Part shown: piece by piece, positions 50,201 through 62,005 of the stretch | How the letters are laid out: every line of letters starts with the position of its first letter | How positions within the stretch are numbered: the first letter of the stretch is position 1 | Origin: Branchiostoma floridae | Lineage: Eukaryota > Chordata > Leptocardii > Amphioxiformes > Branchiostomatidae | Length of the DNA stretch: 64,000 nt | Direction: 5' to 3' | NCBI RefSeq assembly: GCF_000003815.2 | Contig: NC_049987.1 | Location: 23,179,661-23,243,660 of the forward strand | Translations under genes and position numbers: made by a program | Notes under the pieces: model-generated | What the model was told of the DNA's origin: nothing | Seen by the model: only the letters and a program-made list of their open reading frames with translations | Database searches by the model: none

Positions 50201-50545
50201 AACATTTACCTCCATTTCCACCTTCAGCGTCTTGATCTCTTCAGCAGAATCCATCATCTAAGGATAACAAACGGATTTAACAATGAGATAGAGTCATTAA
50301 AAGGCCAGGAGAAACAGACATGATGTATAGCAAGAGCATTATGACAAAAATTTCTAAAGTTCTGAAGAAGTCCATATGGTAAGGTTTACCTCAACTTTCA
50401 TCTTTAACGAATTGATATCTTCTGCAAAAGTCATCATCATCTGCTGAAGTTGACGAAAACCTTCTCTCCAATCTCCGTCGTCAGGCTGGACAGCCTGAGC
50501 TCCAGCGAGAACCACGACAAGGAAACAGAAGCCCGGAGCCACCAT
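47267..50545 (-). CDS. Gene K: secreted C4-like collagen with intact optional exon (7 exons, about 351 aa)
   Basis: Exons in transcription order: 50545-50390, 50257-50210, 49207-49111, 48947-48793, 48346-48301, 48146-48075, 47748-47267. C-type N-terminus (MVAPGFCFLVVVLAGAQA, DDGDWREGFRQLQQM). The 48 bp second exon (MMDSAEEIKTLKVEME) is intact only here and lengthens the coiled coil. The pro-segment ends SRNKRQIYCEDG. The collagen exon is 18 bp shorter at its start (LRGRDGRDG). A Harbinger-type MITE has landed in its donor, leaving GTAAAG. The first head exon ends with a GC donor (GATG then GCAAGT) and reads RTSCPNDT. In the head, FVCVDG replaces FVCMDG. TATA box on - at 50618-50625. Confidence 0.87.
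48458..48788. mobile_element. Harbinger-like MITE in the splice donor of gene K
   Basis: A 331 bp element with inverted ends AGCTAAGGGCAAAACACGCC and AGCTAAGGGCACAACCCGCC, flanked by TTA on both sides (48455-48457 and 48789-48791). A 3 bp TTA/TAA duplication is typical of PIF/Harbinger. The inner sequence is rich in GTACG words and has no real ORF. The target was GTAAGG, the donor of the collagen exon; the duplication restores the first bases. Confidence 0.8.
49370..49505 (+). mobile_element. Fossil Ty3/Gypsy-like RT fragment (intron of gene K)
   Basis: Best preserved of the four related relics (others in B, C, E), antisense to the gene. Words of the reverse transcriptase family such as FSLPWGIVP can be recognised on one side. 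It is short, broken and lacks LTRs; an old insertion shared by the gene family. Confidence 0.55.
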
Positions 50546-50617
50546 GTTTCACGTGAACAGGGCCAGAGAGGGTGAAGAAATGTACTTCGTCCTGTGCGCT
50601 GTGCCGTCTGCTGTCGA

Positions 50618-50625
50618 CTTTTATA
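50618..50625 (-). promoter_or_regulatory. TATA box of gene K
   Basis: TATAAAAG on -, about 73 bp before the ATG at 50545. The upstream block with TACGTACATATCACGTGGG mirrors the promoter of gene C. Confidence 0.7.
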
Positions 50626-51999
50626 CACGGCACTATCCAAACATCCCAGTTACGTACATATCACGTGGGTGTGATAAAACCGTTGTGACAGCTGCAAAGA
50701 GAACGTCCGTTGCCCAAAGAATCGTGTGTAGGACAAAATATGTTATGATTGTGAAGTAGATGATATATCTGTATGTATTTGACAATTGCGTTATCTTGCT
50801 AACGCAGCCACATCTAACGCGTTTTATTTACTTAAATTGGCTCACTAACTGAAGGACGTATCTACATGTATTCTTCCAATATTTCTTTTTCAGTCCCTGA
50901 TTATTGCTTGTGAATCGTAGCGTGAAGGTACCAACATGCTATTTATCAATCTTCTCGTTCACATCAATCATAAATGTCAATACATCAACGAGCTCATCCA
51001 GTTATCATCATATTGGTGTCACATCAGTTGATCGCGGCTCAGACATACACAAAGTCTTTTTTTCATCAACAATTAACTTTTGATGTATTTCTTTGATCTT
51101 CTGTACTTTGGATTTCGGACACTTGCAATTACTAGTAGTTTTGGCTACAATAGGGGTTCGTTAGTAAAGGTATCACCACCTGTTCCCTCGCCCGTTCCAC
51201 TTGAGTGGTGAATTCTGATAAACAGAAAGAAATGCTTAAACTGGGTCAACTTCTGAATGCAAATCTGGACGCCAATATGGCGGCCAATGTACTGATGACG
51301 TCACGTGGATAGCTGTCATCAACCTTCAAAACCTATGAGCAAAATAAGGTGATATCCTTATAATTTTGTTTATTTTAAACTTTGGCTTTTTGGTTGACAT
51401 TAAATAGTCTACTTGGCTGTTATCTTTTAGAAATGAAATATCCAATAGATCTCATATAACAAAGGTGTTCAATATGTAGTCTCCAACCGGTCCCCAAACT
51501 CACAGTTGATAGAGGAGCTTCCACTGCGGCTCGCAAGAGGGAGCAGCTAACCTGATGTTCATACCATAGCAATACTTTTATGTACCATTATGGCCGTATC
51601 CTCCAGTTTGCAAATGTATGTCACGTAGCGCATTTTCTCACTATTTACCTATAAATTAAAAAGAGACAGAAAGAAACGGAACGACAATTTATTGAATAAG
51701 AAGTTTAATTCAGATATAGCTATGTCCGGTCTTGCTCATTCAATAATTGGCTGTGCCTCTTCGTGCCATATTCTGGTCCTTACCATAATAAATACTGCAG
51801 AATTCAATACTATAGTGTCGTCGAAAGTCGAAGATCTTAACACATCTACTAACACCTTGTATTTTCTGGCAAGTATCAAATAACTTTAAGGAAAGTTCCC
51901 AAAGAAAGTTTAAGTGACACTGGATTTCAAGTTTTCGTTAAGCATGTGTCAGTTTGTATGTTGACCTTTACTGTTATCTACATTTCTTTTCAAATACTT

Positions 52000-52152
52000 A
52001 AAAACTTTCCACCTGTTAAATTGTATTGGGAAACCATCAGCGAAAAACTGAGAGAAAAAGAAGACTTTGCTCATTTTGACAATTTTATTAAGCATTCATT
52101 TCGGCTTTGTTACTTGGCTTAGCCTTAATGCCTACTTTGCTAATCTTCTAGC
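52000..52152 (-). pseudogene. Orphan 3' UTR of a lost B-type gene
   Basis: On - this reads GCTAGAAGATTAGCAAAGTA, GGCATTAAGGCTAAGCCAAG, then AATGAATGCTTAATAAAATT. It matches gene B just after its stop (8588-8690), polyA signal included, and continues into the B flank. No head exon precedes it, so the gene body has been deleted. In the + half a B gene stands in the corresponding position before gene C. Confidence 0.75.
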
Positions 52153-53281
52153 TTCAAGCATCGACCTTAAGATACACACGCCCATTTCTTTGGTTCGAAT
52201 CAATGAACTCCTCTATCTGCCCATTCCACATTATCCACCTATTTGTTCTGTTACCCATCCCTATATATCTTCGTCCTTCATGGTTCCTTGTGTGATAGCT
52301 TTAGCTCGCCCGATGGTGACCGTAAAACTTGGCCGTACCACTTCAGTTTTCTTCATCTGACCATTATAACCACAATAAAATACATTTTGTATTTTGTACG
52401 CATAGGCAAGCTGAATATTCACTTTACATCTCACATTTAATAAGGACTTCGTGACAAAGTTTGAAGTGTGTGCAATATTTTAGTAGGAAACCCACGCAAG
52501 ACCTTTGACAGCTCTTTTAACGTTTTAATGGTCGTATCACTGTGGTACTTGCTAGCGCCATCTGTTGTCTTGAGTTTGGAACCAGGAATAGTTATAAAAC
52601 CATGGTTACACCAATTGATGAAATAGCATTATATATCTTTACCTTGTGCAATCTATTCTCGTAAACAAAGCTTTACAAGCGATCTTGAAACTTTATATAT
52701 CCGGATTATGGGAATACAAGTATCCAGATATCCAGATACGCGAATCATTGAATAAACAGACCGTATCTAGCGGTTCTGGGTCAAATTGCATTTAGGAGCT
52801 GTCTGTCGAAAAACGGGGCCACCATCAGAGAAAGTCACAATCTCCCCATCCAACTTAGTGAGTACAATACGGGCTGGTTTTGTGTATCTAAGACTAAAAT
52901 AAGCTTGAGTGAATATTAATGGGCCTTCACTATTACACTTTATATTTCCCTCTTTCGTGTACGCGTATGTGCGCTATGCTTAATCCTAATTCTAAGTTAT
53001 GAAGACATAGCTGCTTTGCATCTTTCTCTGTCCAATAATTGCATTAGGGAAGGGCAGACACTTTGTTTTCAAAGCTCTTGGAGAAAAGAAATTGTTAATG
53101 TCGAGCTGAGCTATGTGTCTAGAGACTCTTACTTAAAGTTATTTTGAAATATAGACGGAGACGAACAAAGTAAGCTTTCAATGATCACTTTATTCGGCAG
53201 ACTACTTGGCTTTACTTTAGCCTCAATGTCTACTTCACACATCTCGAGCGCTATGGCGTCTTGTCGTTGACGACTCGGCCG

Positions 53282-55682
53282 TTACTTGGTGCAGACCACA
53301 CAGGTCAGCTCACGGCCCTGCACGTAGTTGGGACACGGCAGGGATCCGCAGCTGGCTTCTACCGGGTAGAACAGCGCGCCATTATGGTTCACGTGTCCAG
53401 CCGGCCTAGTCTCGGGCTCCCCGTCCATGCAGACGAACTCCGAGCGGTAATGGGTGTAGCGTTCGGTCATGAGGTATCCCTTGTACTCCCGGGTCCAGCC
53501 GCTAGGACAGCTGAGACGGGCGGGGATCATCAGCTTGGAGCCGCGAGACGCCACGTGGCAGACAGCGCAGGGGACGTCGTGTTCATAGACGGAGGCGCCT
53601 TGGAATGGGCTGTTTCCGAATTGGTCGACTTGATACTCCGCCCCGTACATGTACGCACTACCCTGGTTTCCATCCGTGAAGACTCCCCACTCAGGATCCT
53701 TCGGCAGGCAGACGTAGTTGGCGCCTCCTCCGCTGTGGCTGCAGTCTGTGCCTCCAGCGATGCCTGAGAAATAAGCATACTGTCGTCACGATTCTCACCT
53801 AATTTTCTAATCTCTCTAGCGATCTGATGTTCAAGTATTTCTGAGGGCCTGTACCGTCAAGCAGTTCCCTTCAACAAAAGTTTGTAACGTGACCAGTTCA
53901 TGGTTTTAAAATGACGAATTACCGTCGTAAATGAGTGACGTGTCGGTATCATTCGGACAGGTGGTCCTTCCCCAGCGGATGTACACGGAACCTCCTGGAC
54001 AAGACAAAGAAAATGATTTAGCAGTGAAACAATAACTAGACAGTCAGACGAGTGAAAACCTTGACCTGATAACGTTAATGTAGAATACTAAATAGAACTT
54101 AGAACACAACTTATTTATATTGGGTAAAAAAAACCTGGTAATATGACCACAATATGAATACCTAGATGTACATGTCACTACTATAGCCATAACAAAACTG
54201 GACCCGTAACACATCACATCACACATTCTTGATTCCATTGACTGACTTATAGTAGAATAGTAGAATTTGTTATCACCAAGTACAGAAGGGGCATCTTCTC
54301 TGGATAGTTGAACGCTTGCAGATAGATGTTCAAAAGTTAGGTGTGACGGGTCGTTCGGTGTAATATAACCAGCTGCTGCCGCGCCGCGTGCCTGCGGAGC
54401 TGGTGTGTTACGCCGAAGCCGGTTGTACCGGCTAAATAGATACAGATACAGAAGCTGGTGTGTTACACTGAAGGACGATTATACCGGCTATATAAATACA
54501 GATATAGATACAGACTTTCTTCTAAGGAATATGCCCGCTTCTTTCGCCGAGAACATTCAGCTTCAGTATGAATATAAGCGACTCTAACCTCCGTCCCCGT
54601 CCGCTCCTGTCTCTCCCTTCTCTCCAGGAGGTCCCTGTACGGGCGCAATAGACAGAATTCGTCATTGTTACTGTTAGTTATGAAGGCAGTATTGCTACAT
54701 GTTAGTGTGTCCAAAATATTGAGGACCAAAAGCGTTGACAATGATCCTTACCTCCGGCCCGATGTCGCCCTTCTCCCCTATCGGCCCCTGTGGTCCCGGC
54801 TGCCCGTCTCTTCCCGCAGCCCCGTCCCGGCCCGGCGCGCCGTCCCGACCATCTCGGCCGGACGGGCACCCGGGACTCACGGTACAAGCTGATGTTTCAG
54901 TTTGCTCGGTAACGTTCACGTCGCCTGAAATGAAAGTGTCATGCCACCGTTTAGTGCATTATAGCCCAACTGGTAGCATAGCAGTAGGAGACCCGATTCA
55001 CTCGTGGGTAGGGCATTGCGGTTGGGGCTGCACGCGTTCCATGTTCTAGGAGGTGCCTAAATCATGTAAAATAGATAACAATCCCTTATTGTAAAATATA
55101 CATTTCTTCTGAAATGGCAAGGAAACGCGATGCCCTGTGTGGCACTATGTACTGTACAATGGTCTGTGTGAACGAACACCCTATGTAGGATGCATCATAG
55201 TTGCAATTTTTACACGATAGGAAATGTTTTCCAAGCAAATTAAGCAATACGCAGGCCCATTATTGGTATATCAGCCTTAAAAAAGCACTACCGTTTTCGA
55301 CTGGAAGTTGACGTCTGTTTCTCGACAGGCTGCCAAAATCTTTTCCTGCAAGTCCGCTAAGTACGGTCGCCATGGTCTTTTGATTCTTCTCTATGTCCTG
55401 TAAGACATATATAAGTAGTAACAGTAATTATTAGAAGGCTGCGACAAAACATTAGCATGACGTATAAATAGAGGACTTGAAGTAAGGTACACCATACACA
55501 TTTCAACTAAATTAAAGAATGTAAAGTACCTCCAACTTGTCAGCAAACTTTGCCATCATCTGCTGCTGTGTTGCCATTATCTGCTGCAGTTCACCAACAT
55601 CTACCTGCAAATCTCCGCGGTCCGGCTGAAAAGCCTCGGCTCCGACAAGAACAACGACAAAAAGAAAAACAAGAGCAACCAT
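53282..55682 (-). CDS. Gene L: secreted C4-like collagen, near twin of gene I (6 exons, about 343 aa)
   Basis: Exons in transcription order: 55682-55530, 55397-55292, 54924-54752, 54634-54589, 53994-53923, 53763-53282. Signal peptide from MVALVFLFVVVLVGAEAF; an upstream in-frame ATG at 55700 would add MKKEVR. The helix is longer than in I (QQIMATQQQMMAKFADKLE). The pro-segment ends [12 protein letters not shown], with RNRR as processing site. The collagen exon opens SACTVSPGCPSGRDG: the GLRGPP of others is replaced and a second Cys added. From there to the stop it is almost identical to gene I, including GTDCSHS. The donor of the first head exon is weak (GTAATT). TATA box at 55749-55756. Confidence 0.88.
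54955..55080 (+). repeat. SINE-like copy (intron 2 of gene L)
   Basis: GTTCCATGTTCTAGGAGGTGCCTAAATCATGTAAAATAG resembles in diverged form the SINE body near 34850 and 41000. It sits at the same intron position as in I, so it predates their split. Only a weak match. Confidence 0.4.
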
Positions 55683-57880
55683 TCTGACTTCTTTCTTCAT
55701 AAAACAACGAGGAAGGAAAGAACTGTGCCTTACCTTGTGGACTGCCGTCTTTTATATACGATTCTGTTTGGAAATGACAAATAGGGAAATAACAACCCTG
55801 CAAATGTCATGCGGATGCAATATCCTTTATTGGGGGTCATCTTTCAATCGTTCTGTCAGTTGTACAGCCCGCATCGAAAGTTCAGTCAAATACTGGTGCT
55901 ATCCACATCTTGATGCAAAGTGTTTCGGGTGTTTTATTATATTGTAGTTGCCACACTTGTGCGAGGAAATTGCACCACCTGATAATAAAACTCATATTTC
56001 AATATTGACGTATCACTTCTGATGAACAATCAGCTAAACAACATTCCAATATGCATGTTATTGGGTACTTATGTGACCACTAAATTTTATCAGACTGCTT
56101 GAGAAATCATGTACTCCATCTGAAAGCACCTGAACCAGAGAGACGTAAATCGAGACATAGTTTCTGCACTGAGTTGAATCACTCAGTGGCAGTACAGAGT
56201 CTCAGATGATGGCCATGTGGCCACACCATCTGCAGACACCACACAAAGAATCTCTTCCTCTAGGAGCGGGGAAAGCATTGCCAACCTGAGCACGTGTCCA
56301 CCGACTCAGAAAGGATACAGAAGAGGCAAGACCCTCTGGGAAAATTGGTGTCTCAGCCCAGATGTACCTAGTTTGCCTTACATTGTACCCGTTTTACACA
56401 TGTGACTAGAAAAGTGGCTCCTCAGAGGACAGACTGCTTGTGACTGCAGGCAGGAGCAGACTATGAGTCCCCTCTCGTCTTCCCAATCCGGACTGAACCA
56501 TGCACCGTGGAAGATCTGGAAGCTCTTATCCACAGAGGAAGGGCGTGTGCGGTGTGGAGTACTGGAGGGGAAGAGTGTAGCCGAAGTGGTGACACGAGAA
56601 GAAGATGTTATTGTTTGAAATGTTTGTTGGGATTCATACCCCAAACATCGACCTTGTCCATTCCATCCTATCTTCCCATCGGTTCTGTTACCTACCCACT
56701 TTATCTTCTTCCTTCAGATGGCTTCTTGCATGATAGCTTTAGCTCACCCCCAATGATGAAGGTGGAATGTGGCAGTACCACTTCAGGTTTCTTCATTTAA
56801 CCATTATAACTCAAATAAAACTCTTTTTATACATATGGTACATGCATTATGACAATTCCATTCTCATCTCAAATTTAATGAAAAAATTGATTTGTGACTA
56901 ATTTGGAAGTGTGTGCAACATTTTAGTAGGCAACCCGAGATCTCTGTCAACTGTAATAACGTTTTATGAAGTTTATAAAGGCGTATGGTCGTGGTACTTG
57001 CTAGAGCCATCTGTTGTCTTGAGTTTGGAACCAGGAATAGTTATAAAACCAATGTTACATACAACACAATACATTATATATTTTTACCTTGTGCAATTTA
57101 TTCTCGTAAACAAAGCTTTACAAGCGATCTTGCGACTGATATTTCCGAATCCGGGGTATACTGTAAACTAGTATCTGTATATCCAGATACGCGAATCTTC
57201 GAATAAACGGTATCTAGTGGTTTTTGGTCAAATTGCATCTAGAAGTTGTCTGTCGAAAAATGGGGCCACCATCAGAGAATGTCACAATCTTTCAATCCAA
57301 CTTCTGCTTGAAGAGTTCAAAATGGGCTGGTTGTGTTTATCTAGGACTTAAAAAGTTTGAGTAAAAATTAATAGACCTACAATATTGCACTTTATGTTTC
57401 TCTCTTTCGTAAACGCGTACGTGCGCTTTGCTGAATCCTAATTCTACGTTATAAAGACACAGCTGTTTTGCATCTTTCTCTGTCTAATAATTCCCATCAT
57501 GGAAGGACAGACATCTTTTTCTTAAAGCTCTTGGAGGGATGAAATTGTTAATGTGCCGAAGCCCGGTTGTGATGTTTAGATAAACGAAGAATTAAAATGT
57601 ATACCTAGAAATATATACAAATTATGCCCATTAATCTTATGTTGACATGTTGTGTATTCTGATGTCTTTTTTATTATTCTTTTCTCTCCCTAAAGCTGCA
57701 CGGCCTGGCCCCAGTTTGGAAATGTGACCCAAGCCTAAGATAGCAAAATATAGAAAGAGACAAACAAGGTAAACTTCCAATGATCATTTTATTCGGCAGA
57801 CTACTTGGCTTTACTTTAGCCTCAATGTCTACTCCACGCATCTCGAGCGCTGTGGTTTCGTGTCGTTGACGTAGCGGGCG
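55683..57880. other. Intergenic spacer M to L
   Basis: Promoter of L, then about 1.9 kb without a recognised gene, then the 3' UTR of M (inverted AATAAA near 57788). The stretch 56640-57880 is a diverged copy of 52160-53281. Part of it (TGGTACTTGCTAGAGCCATC, CAGGAATAGTTATAAAACCA) recurs near 61160. A MITE of the CCAAACCGGG family probably spans 57553-57730. The segment 56130-56640 is moderately GC-rich but I find no gene in it. Confidence 0.65.
55749..55756 (-). promoter_or_regulatory. TATA box of gene L
   Basis: TATAAAAG on -, about 67 bp before the ATG at 55682; same context as I and M. Confidence 0.65.
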
Positions 57881-60670
57881 TTACTTGGTGCAGACCACAC
57901 AGGTCAGCTCACGGCCCTGCACGTAGTTGGGACACGGCAAGGATCCGCAGCTAGCTTCCACGAGGTAGAACAGCGCGCCATTGTGGTTCCCGTGTCCACC
58001 GGGCCTGGTCTCGGGCTCCCCGTCCATGCATACAAACTCAGAACGGTACTGAGTGTAACCTGTGGTCATGAGGTACCCCTTGTACTCCCGGGTCCAGCCG
58101 CTAGGACAGCTGAGACGGGCAGGGATCATCAGCTTGGAGCCGCGAGACGCCACGTGGCAGACAGCGCAGGGGACGTCGTGATCAAGGAGGGAGGCGCCTT
58201 GGAAGGGGCTGTTAGCAGTGCTGAGTTGATACTCCGCACCATACATGTACGCGCCGTAACCCTGGTTTCCAGCCGTGAAGGCTCTCCACTGAGGATTCTT
58301 AGGTAGGCAGACGTAGTTGGCGGCACCTCCGCTTTGGGTGTAGTGTGTGCCTCCAGCAATACCTGAAAATCCAACACAACGAAGACCCTGTCAAATATTC
58401 ATGACCTTCTTACGACTTTGCTCCCGGCTACTCCCCACCAAGGTCTGTAGCCTGCAATCCACCTAGTCTAGATTCAATTAGCTCCCCTGATAGCATCCAT
58501 ACCAAATAGGACTTTCTCGACTCTGATTTTCCAATCCGGTAGTCGGTTGGCATGGACAATTTTTAAAGACAACAACTCCCAACCACAAATAATCTTCCTC
58601 ACGACTTACTGCCAACCAAGATCTGGAGAAGTTCTGTAGACCATGGTCGACTGTGTCTAACAAGTGCTTTACGGGCCTTCCCATAAGCTCTCAATCTTTT
58701 GACTTAGGTATTACTCAGAGGACGCATGCCCCGCATAGTAACAAGAATTATAAATGACCATGACATGCAAGATTCTAAAATGAATTCTGTTGAAGTCTTA
58801 GAGAATCGACTTTTCATGGTGGCAATAGGTCTAATGGAAGTCTAGCTGAAAGTTTCTTTCACAAACCTTCACGTGGTAATCCGATTCTTGGATTTTTGAG
58901 AACCTGTACTAACATTCTGTTCACTTTGCCATGTGTGTGCGGCTATCAGATGACGACTTACCGTCGTAAATGAGTGACGTGCCCACGTCATTCGGACAGG
59001 TGGTCCTTCCCCAGCGGATGTACACGGAACCTCCTGGGCAGGGAAAGCAAAGGATTTAACAAAGTCAGGCATGTATAATAACAAGACAGCCCAATAACAA
59101 AAAAACAGGGCTAACGCATAGTGTTGACATGGTGTACTTTTTCTGTAATTGTCAACTTAGCTCAAGACACATTTCAGGAATGGAAAACAAAATTGCTCGA
59201 TGCTTGAAAGACAACAATTATGATGGTCCTACTCTCCGATATCGCAAGTTACTCAAGCTATATCTTGACAACATCCATTGAAAAATAAACAAATCATTTT
59301 CATATTTTGCCAGTTGAAACCAGTTTGCAATGTAAGACCCATCTAGCGACACTAACCTCCATTCCCGCTCTCTCCCCTTTGCCCCTGCGCTCCAGGAGGC
59401 CCCTATCAATGTGTGACACAGATTACACGTTAGCCTAGGTACCGTCCGATTTCTACCGGGGCTCCGTACACTTGCTATCCTAAAGAAATAGGGCAGCGAG
59501 TGTACGGAGCCCCGGAATAAATTGGATGGTACCCAGGCTAATTGCACACCAGTATTGCAGCCATATTCCCGGTCTAGCATAGTGTTTAAGAGTAGTGTGG
59601 CATGATCTAGTCTGACAATTTGGCTCCCTTGAAGATATTTGTCCCTTGCTTGTTCATTTAAAGCTTAAAATGCATTTTATGAAAAATGAATAGATAGCTG
59701 TGATTCTTACCCGTGGTCCGATGTTGCCCCTTGGCCCCACTGGCCCCTGTGGTCCCGGCTGCCCGTCTCTTCCCGCAGCCCCGGCCTGCCCCGGCGCGCC
59801 GTCCCGACCGTCTCGGCCGGGGGGTCCGCGGAGGGCCAGGGGACAATCCGATGTCTCATTTTGCCCAGCTACCAAGTCCACTTCTCCTGTATTGGTAACA
59901 GTGACGGCAAAGAGGTTATAACCTCCATGGTGACGGCAATCTTTATTCTATCTATTTTCCTGAGGGGCTCAATACATCGATGTCCTATTAAGGCTATTAC
60001 GTCACATTTTCAAACCGGGCCTGGTCGGACTGTACAGAAAATAGACATTTATACGTAAAATATACACAAATACTAGTGGTGCCCACGACTATTCTCTTTA
60101 CGTCGTGTGTAGTTTTGTGTCTTTGATATCTAACCTTTCGTTCCCGAAAGCTGCCTGGCCCGACCCAGGTTTGCAAATATGACATAGGTCCAAACCAAGA
60201 CCATGTTTCAGTTTCAGTTTATTTATTTTACCAGGAATACATCTCAGGTCAGCGTAGACCTGTTGAATGTGTACTATTATACACACTGTGATAAAACTCG
60301 AAGGGCTAGACTATGGTTGTATAAAAAAAAGCTGTACCGCTTTCAACAGAAGTTTGGCGTTTAGTCATCGGTGCATTTTTGGTAAGACTGTTGAGTGCAG
60401 TCAGCACGGTTTTCTTCAAGTCCTGTGAAAGAGATAAGTATTATGTATATGATTAGTACACCCATTGACGACAGCAACATGAATTGCATCTACATGAATA
60501 GAATATATAATAGTAATCACCTCCATCTGCAGTTTCATCTCTATGTCTGACTTCTGCAGTTCTGCCATCATCTGCTGCAGCTCGCCAACATCTACCGGCA
60601 GATACCCGCGGTCCGGCTGGAAAGCCTCAGCTCCAGCAAGAACCACGACAAGAAAGACAAGAATCATCAT
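57881..60670 (-). CDS. Gene M: most divergent secreted C4-like collagen (6 exons, about 336 aa)
   Basis: Exons in transcription order: 60670-60521, 60422-60338, 59886-59711, 59402-59357, 59033-58962, 58362-57881. Start at the M of MMILVFLVVVLAGAEAF by alignment with I and L; an ATG at 60694 would add MKIKLKVR. The pro-segment ends APMTKRQTSVESG. The collagen exon opens NETSDCPLALRGPP and has GAPGQAGAAG and GNIGPR in place of [10 protein letters not shown] and GDIGPE. The first head exon has NDVGTS, losing the NDT sequon. The head carries several changes at fixed sites: [23 protein letters not shown] and FYLVEASC. The reading frame is open throughout. It may be under relaxed constraint or have a changed role. 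TATA box at 60743-60750. Confidence 0.85.
59430..59541. mobile_element. Palindromic MITE (intron 3 of gene M)
   Basis: Arms of about 51 bp (59430-59480 and 59491-59541) pair almost fully: TTAGCCTAGGTACC faces GGTACCCAGGCTAA and CCGGGGCTCCGTACAC faces GTGTACGGAGCCCCGG, around a 10 bp loop. TTA ends suggest a Harbinger-like target, uncertain. Confidence 0.75.
60001..60183. mobile_element. MITE with CAAACCGGG termini (intron 2 of gene M)
   Basis: Inverted ends GTCACATTTTCAAACCGGGC and GACCCAGGTTTGCAAATATGAC, inner motif CGTTCCCGAAAG. Same family as 2273-2418 and 45130-45259, in a different intron, so a separate insertion. Confidence 0.65.
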
Positions 60671-60742
60671 TCTGACCTTAAGCTTAATCTTCATAAAACA
60701 ACCAGGAAGGAAAGAAATGTGCCTTACCTTGTGGACGTTTTT

Positions 60743-60750
60743 CTTTTATA
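60743..60750 (-). promoter_or_regulatory. TATA box of gene M
   Basis: TATAAAAG on -, about 73 bp before the ATG at 60670; context shared with L. Confidence 0.65.
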
Positions 60751-61788
60751 CCCTATTCTGTTTGTACATGACCTACAGGGAGAGAACAGTGCAAATGTCA
60801 TGCGGATGCAATATCCCTTATTGGGGGTCATCTATCAGTCGTTCTGTCAGTTGTACAGCTCACATTGAAAGTTCAGTCAGGTACTGGTGCTATTTTCCTC
60901 TTTATGTTAAGTATTTAGGACGTTTTATAGTGTTTTAAACGCGAGAGATGCTTGCAATTGCTGGCCATTCCACAAAGAAATTACACCACCGTATATGAAA
61001 GTCACATTTCAATATTGACCTATCACTTCTTATGAACAATTATCTCAACAACATTCCAGTAGGCTCCTGGGTACTGATGTGACCACCGAATCGCACCAGA
61101 CTGCTTGAGACATTTTAATTAGGACCTCTGTAATATCGTTTTACCAGTCGCATGATCGTGGTACTTGCTAGAGCCATCTGTTGCCTTGACTTTCGAACCA
61201 GGAATAGTTATAAAACCAAGGTAACGCACAACAAAGGATGAAGATACATTTCATATTTTGACTTTTTGCAATCTATTTTTTTAAACAAACTTTAAGCTGT
61301 TAAGTCACGTAATCTTTAACAAACACGTTTTAGACCCTATTTATACAAGAATTCACTTGTCTCGATTCATCAAGCTTAAGATTCGGGGTATATCCAGATA
61401 AGCGGATCCTCGTATAAATGGGCCATTTTCTAGCGGTATCTTGTCAAATTGCATTTAGCTTTATAAATCCGGAACTGATTTTGGTGAGGGTTAGGATTAG
61501 CTGGCTTCGACTGAGCCTGATATGAAAGCAAATTGTCATATCTTGATATATACCTAATATTAATACATCCAACGCACGGTATTTTTTAAGTGTTGATAGT
61601 GTGGAAGTCTTTTTGTTTTACATCACAGATGTAACCTTCCTTAGCCATTGAAATGAAACGTAAAAGGTAGCGGTAGTCCCTTAGCCTTTTCGAGGTCATA
61701 GCTCCACTGTGTTTAGGACACGGTATTGGGAGGTGGAGCCCAAGCCTCTTCTTCTACCGCCTTTTACCTCGACCAAAGCCATGGGCCT

Positions 61789-62005
61789 TGAGTGAGTGAG
61801 TGAGTGAGTGAGTGAGTGAGTGAGTGAGTGAGTGAGTGAGTGAGTGAGTGAGTGAGTGAGTGAGTGAGTGAGTGAGTGGGTGGGTGGGTGGGTGAGTGAG
61901 TGAGTGAGTGAGCGACTGAGTGAATGAGCGACTGAGTGAATGAGCGACTGAGTGAATGAGCGACTGAGTGACTGAGTGACTGAGTGACTGAGTGAGTGAC
62001 TGAGT
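61789..62005. repeat. (GAGT)n microsatellite with degenerate ACTGAGTG/GCGA units
   Basis: About 20 perfect GAGT units, then GGGT variants and GAGCGACTGAGTGAAT higher-order units. The ORF of Thr-His-Ser repeats on - is an artefact of it. Confidence 0.97.

Larger units (their letters stand above)
50546..53281. other. Intergenic spacer L to K with orphan gene 3' end
   Basis: The K-proximal part (50546-52150) is an inverted copy of the B-C spacer. It ends in a 3' UTR without a coding region (52000-52152). The rest, about 52160-53281, matches the M-side region 56640-57880 and leads into the 3' UTR of L. No intact gene. The joint at about 52152 looks like a deletion breakpoint. Confidence 0.7.

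Noticed and set aside
56130-56640. Moderately GC-rich stretch with ORFs on both strands, considered as an unknown gene
   Set aside because: No family similarity, no splice signals in consistent phase and no second copy in the duplicated spacer at 52160-53281.
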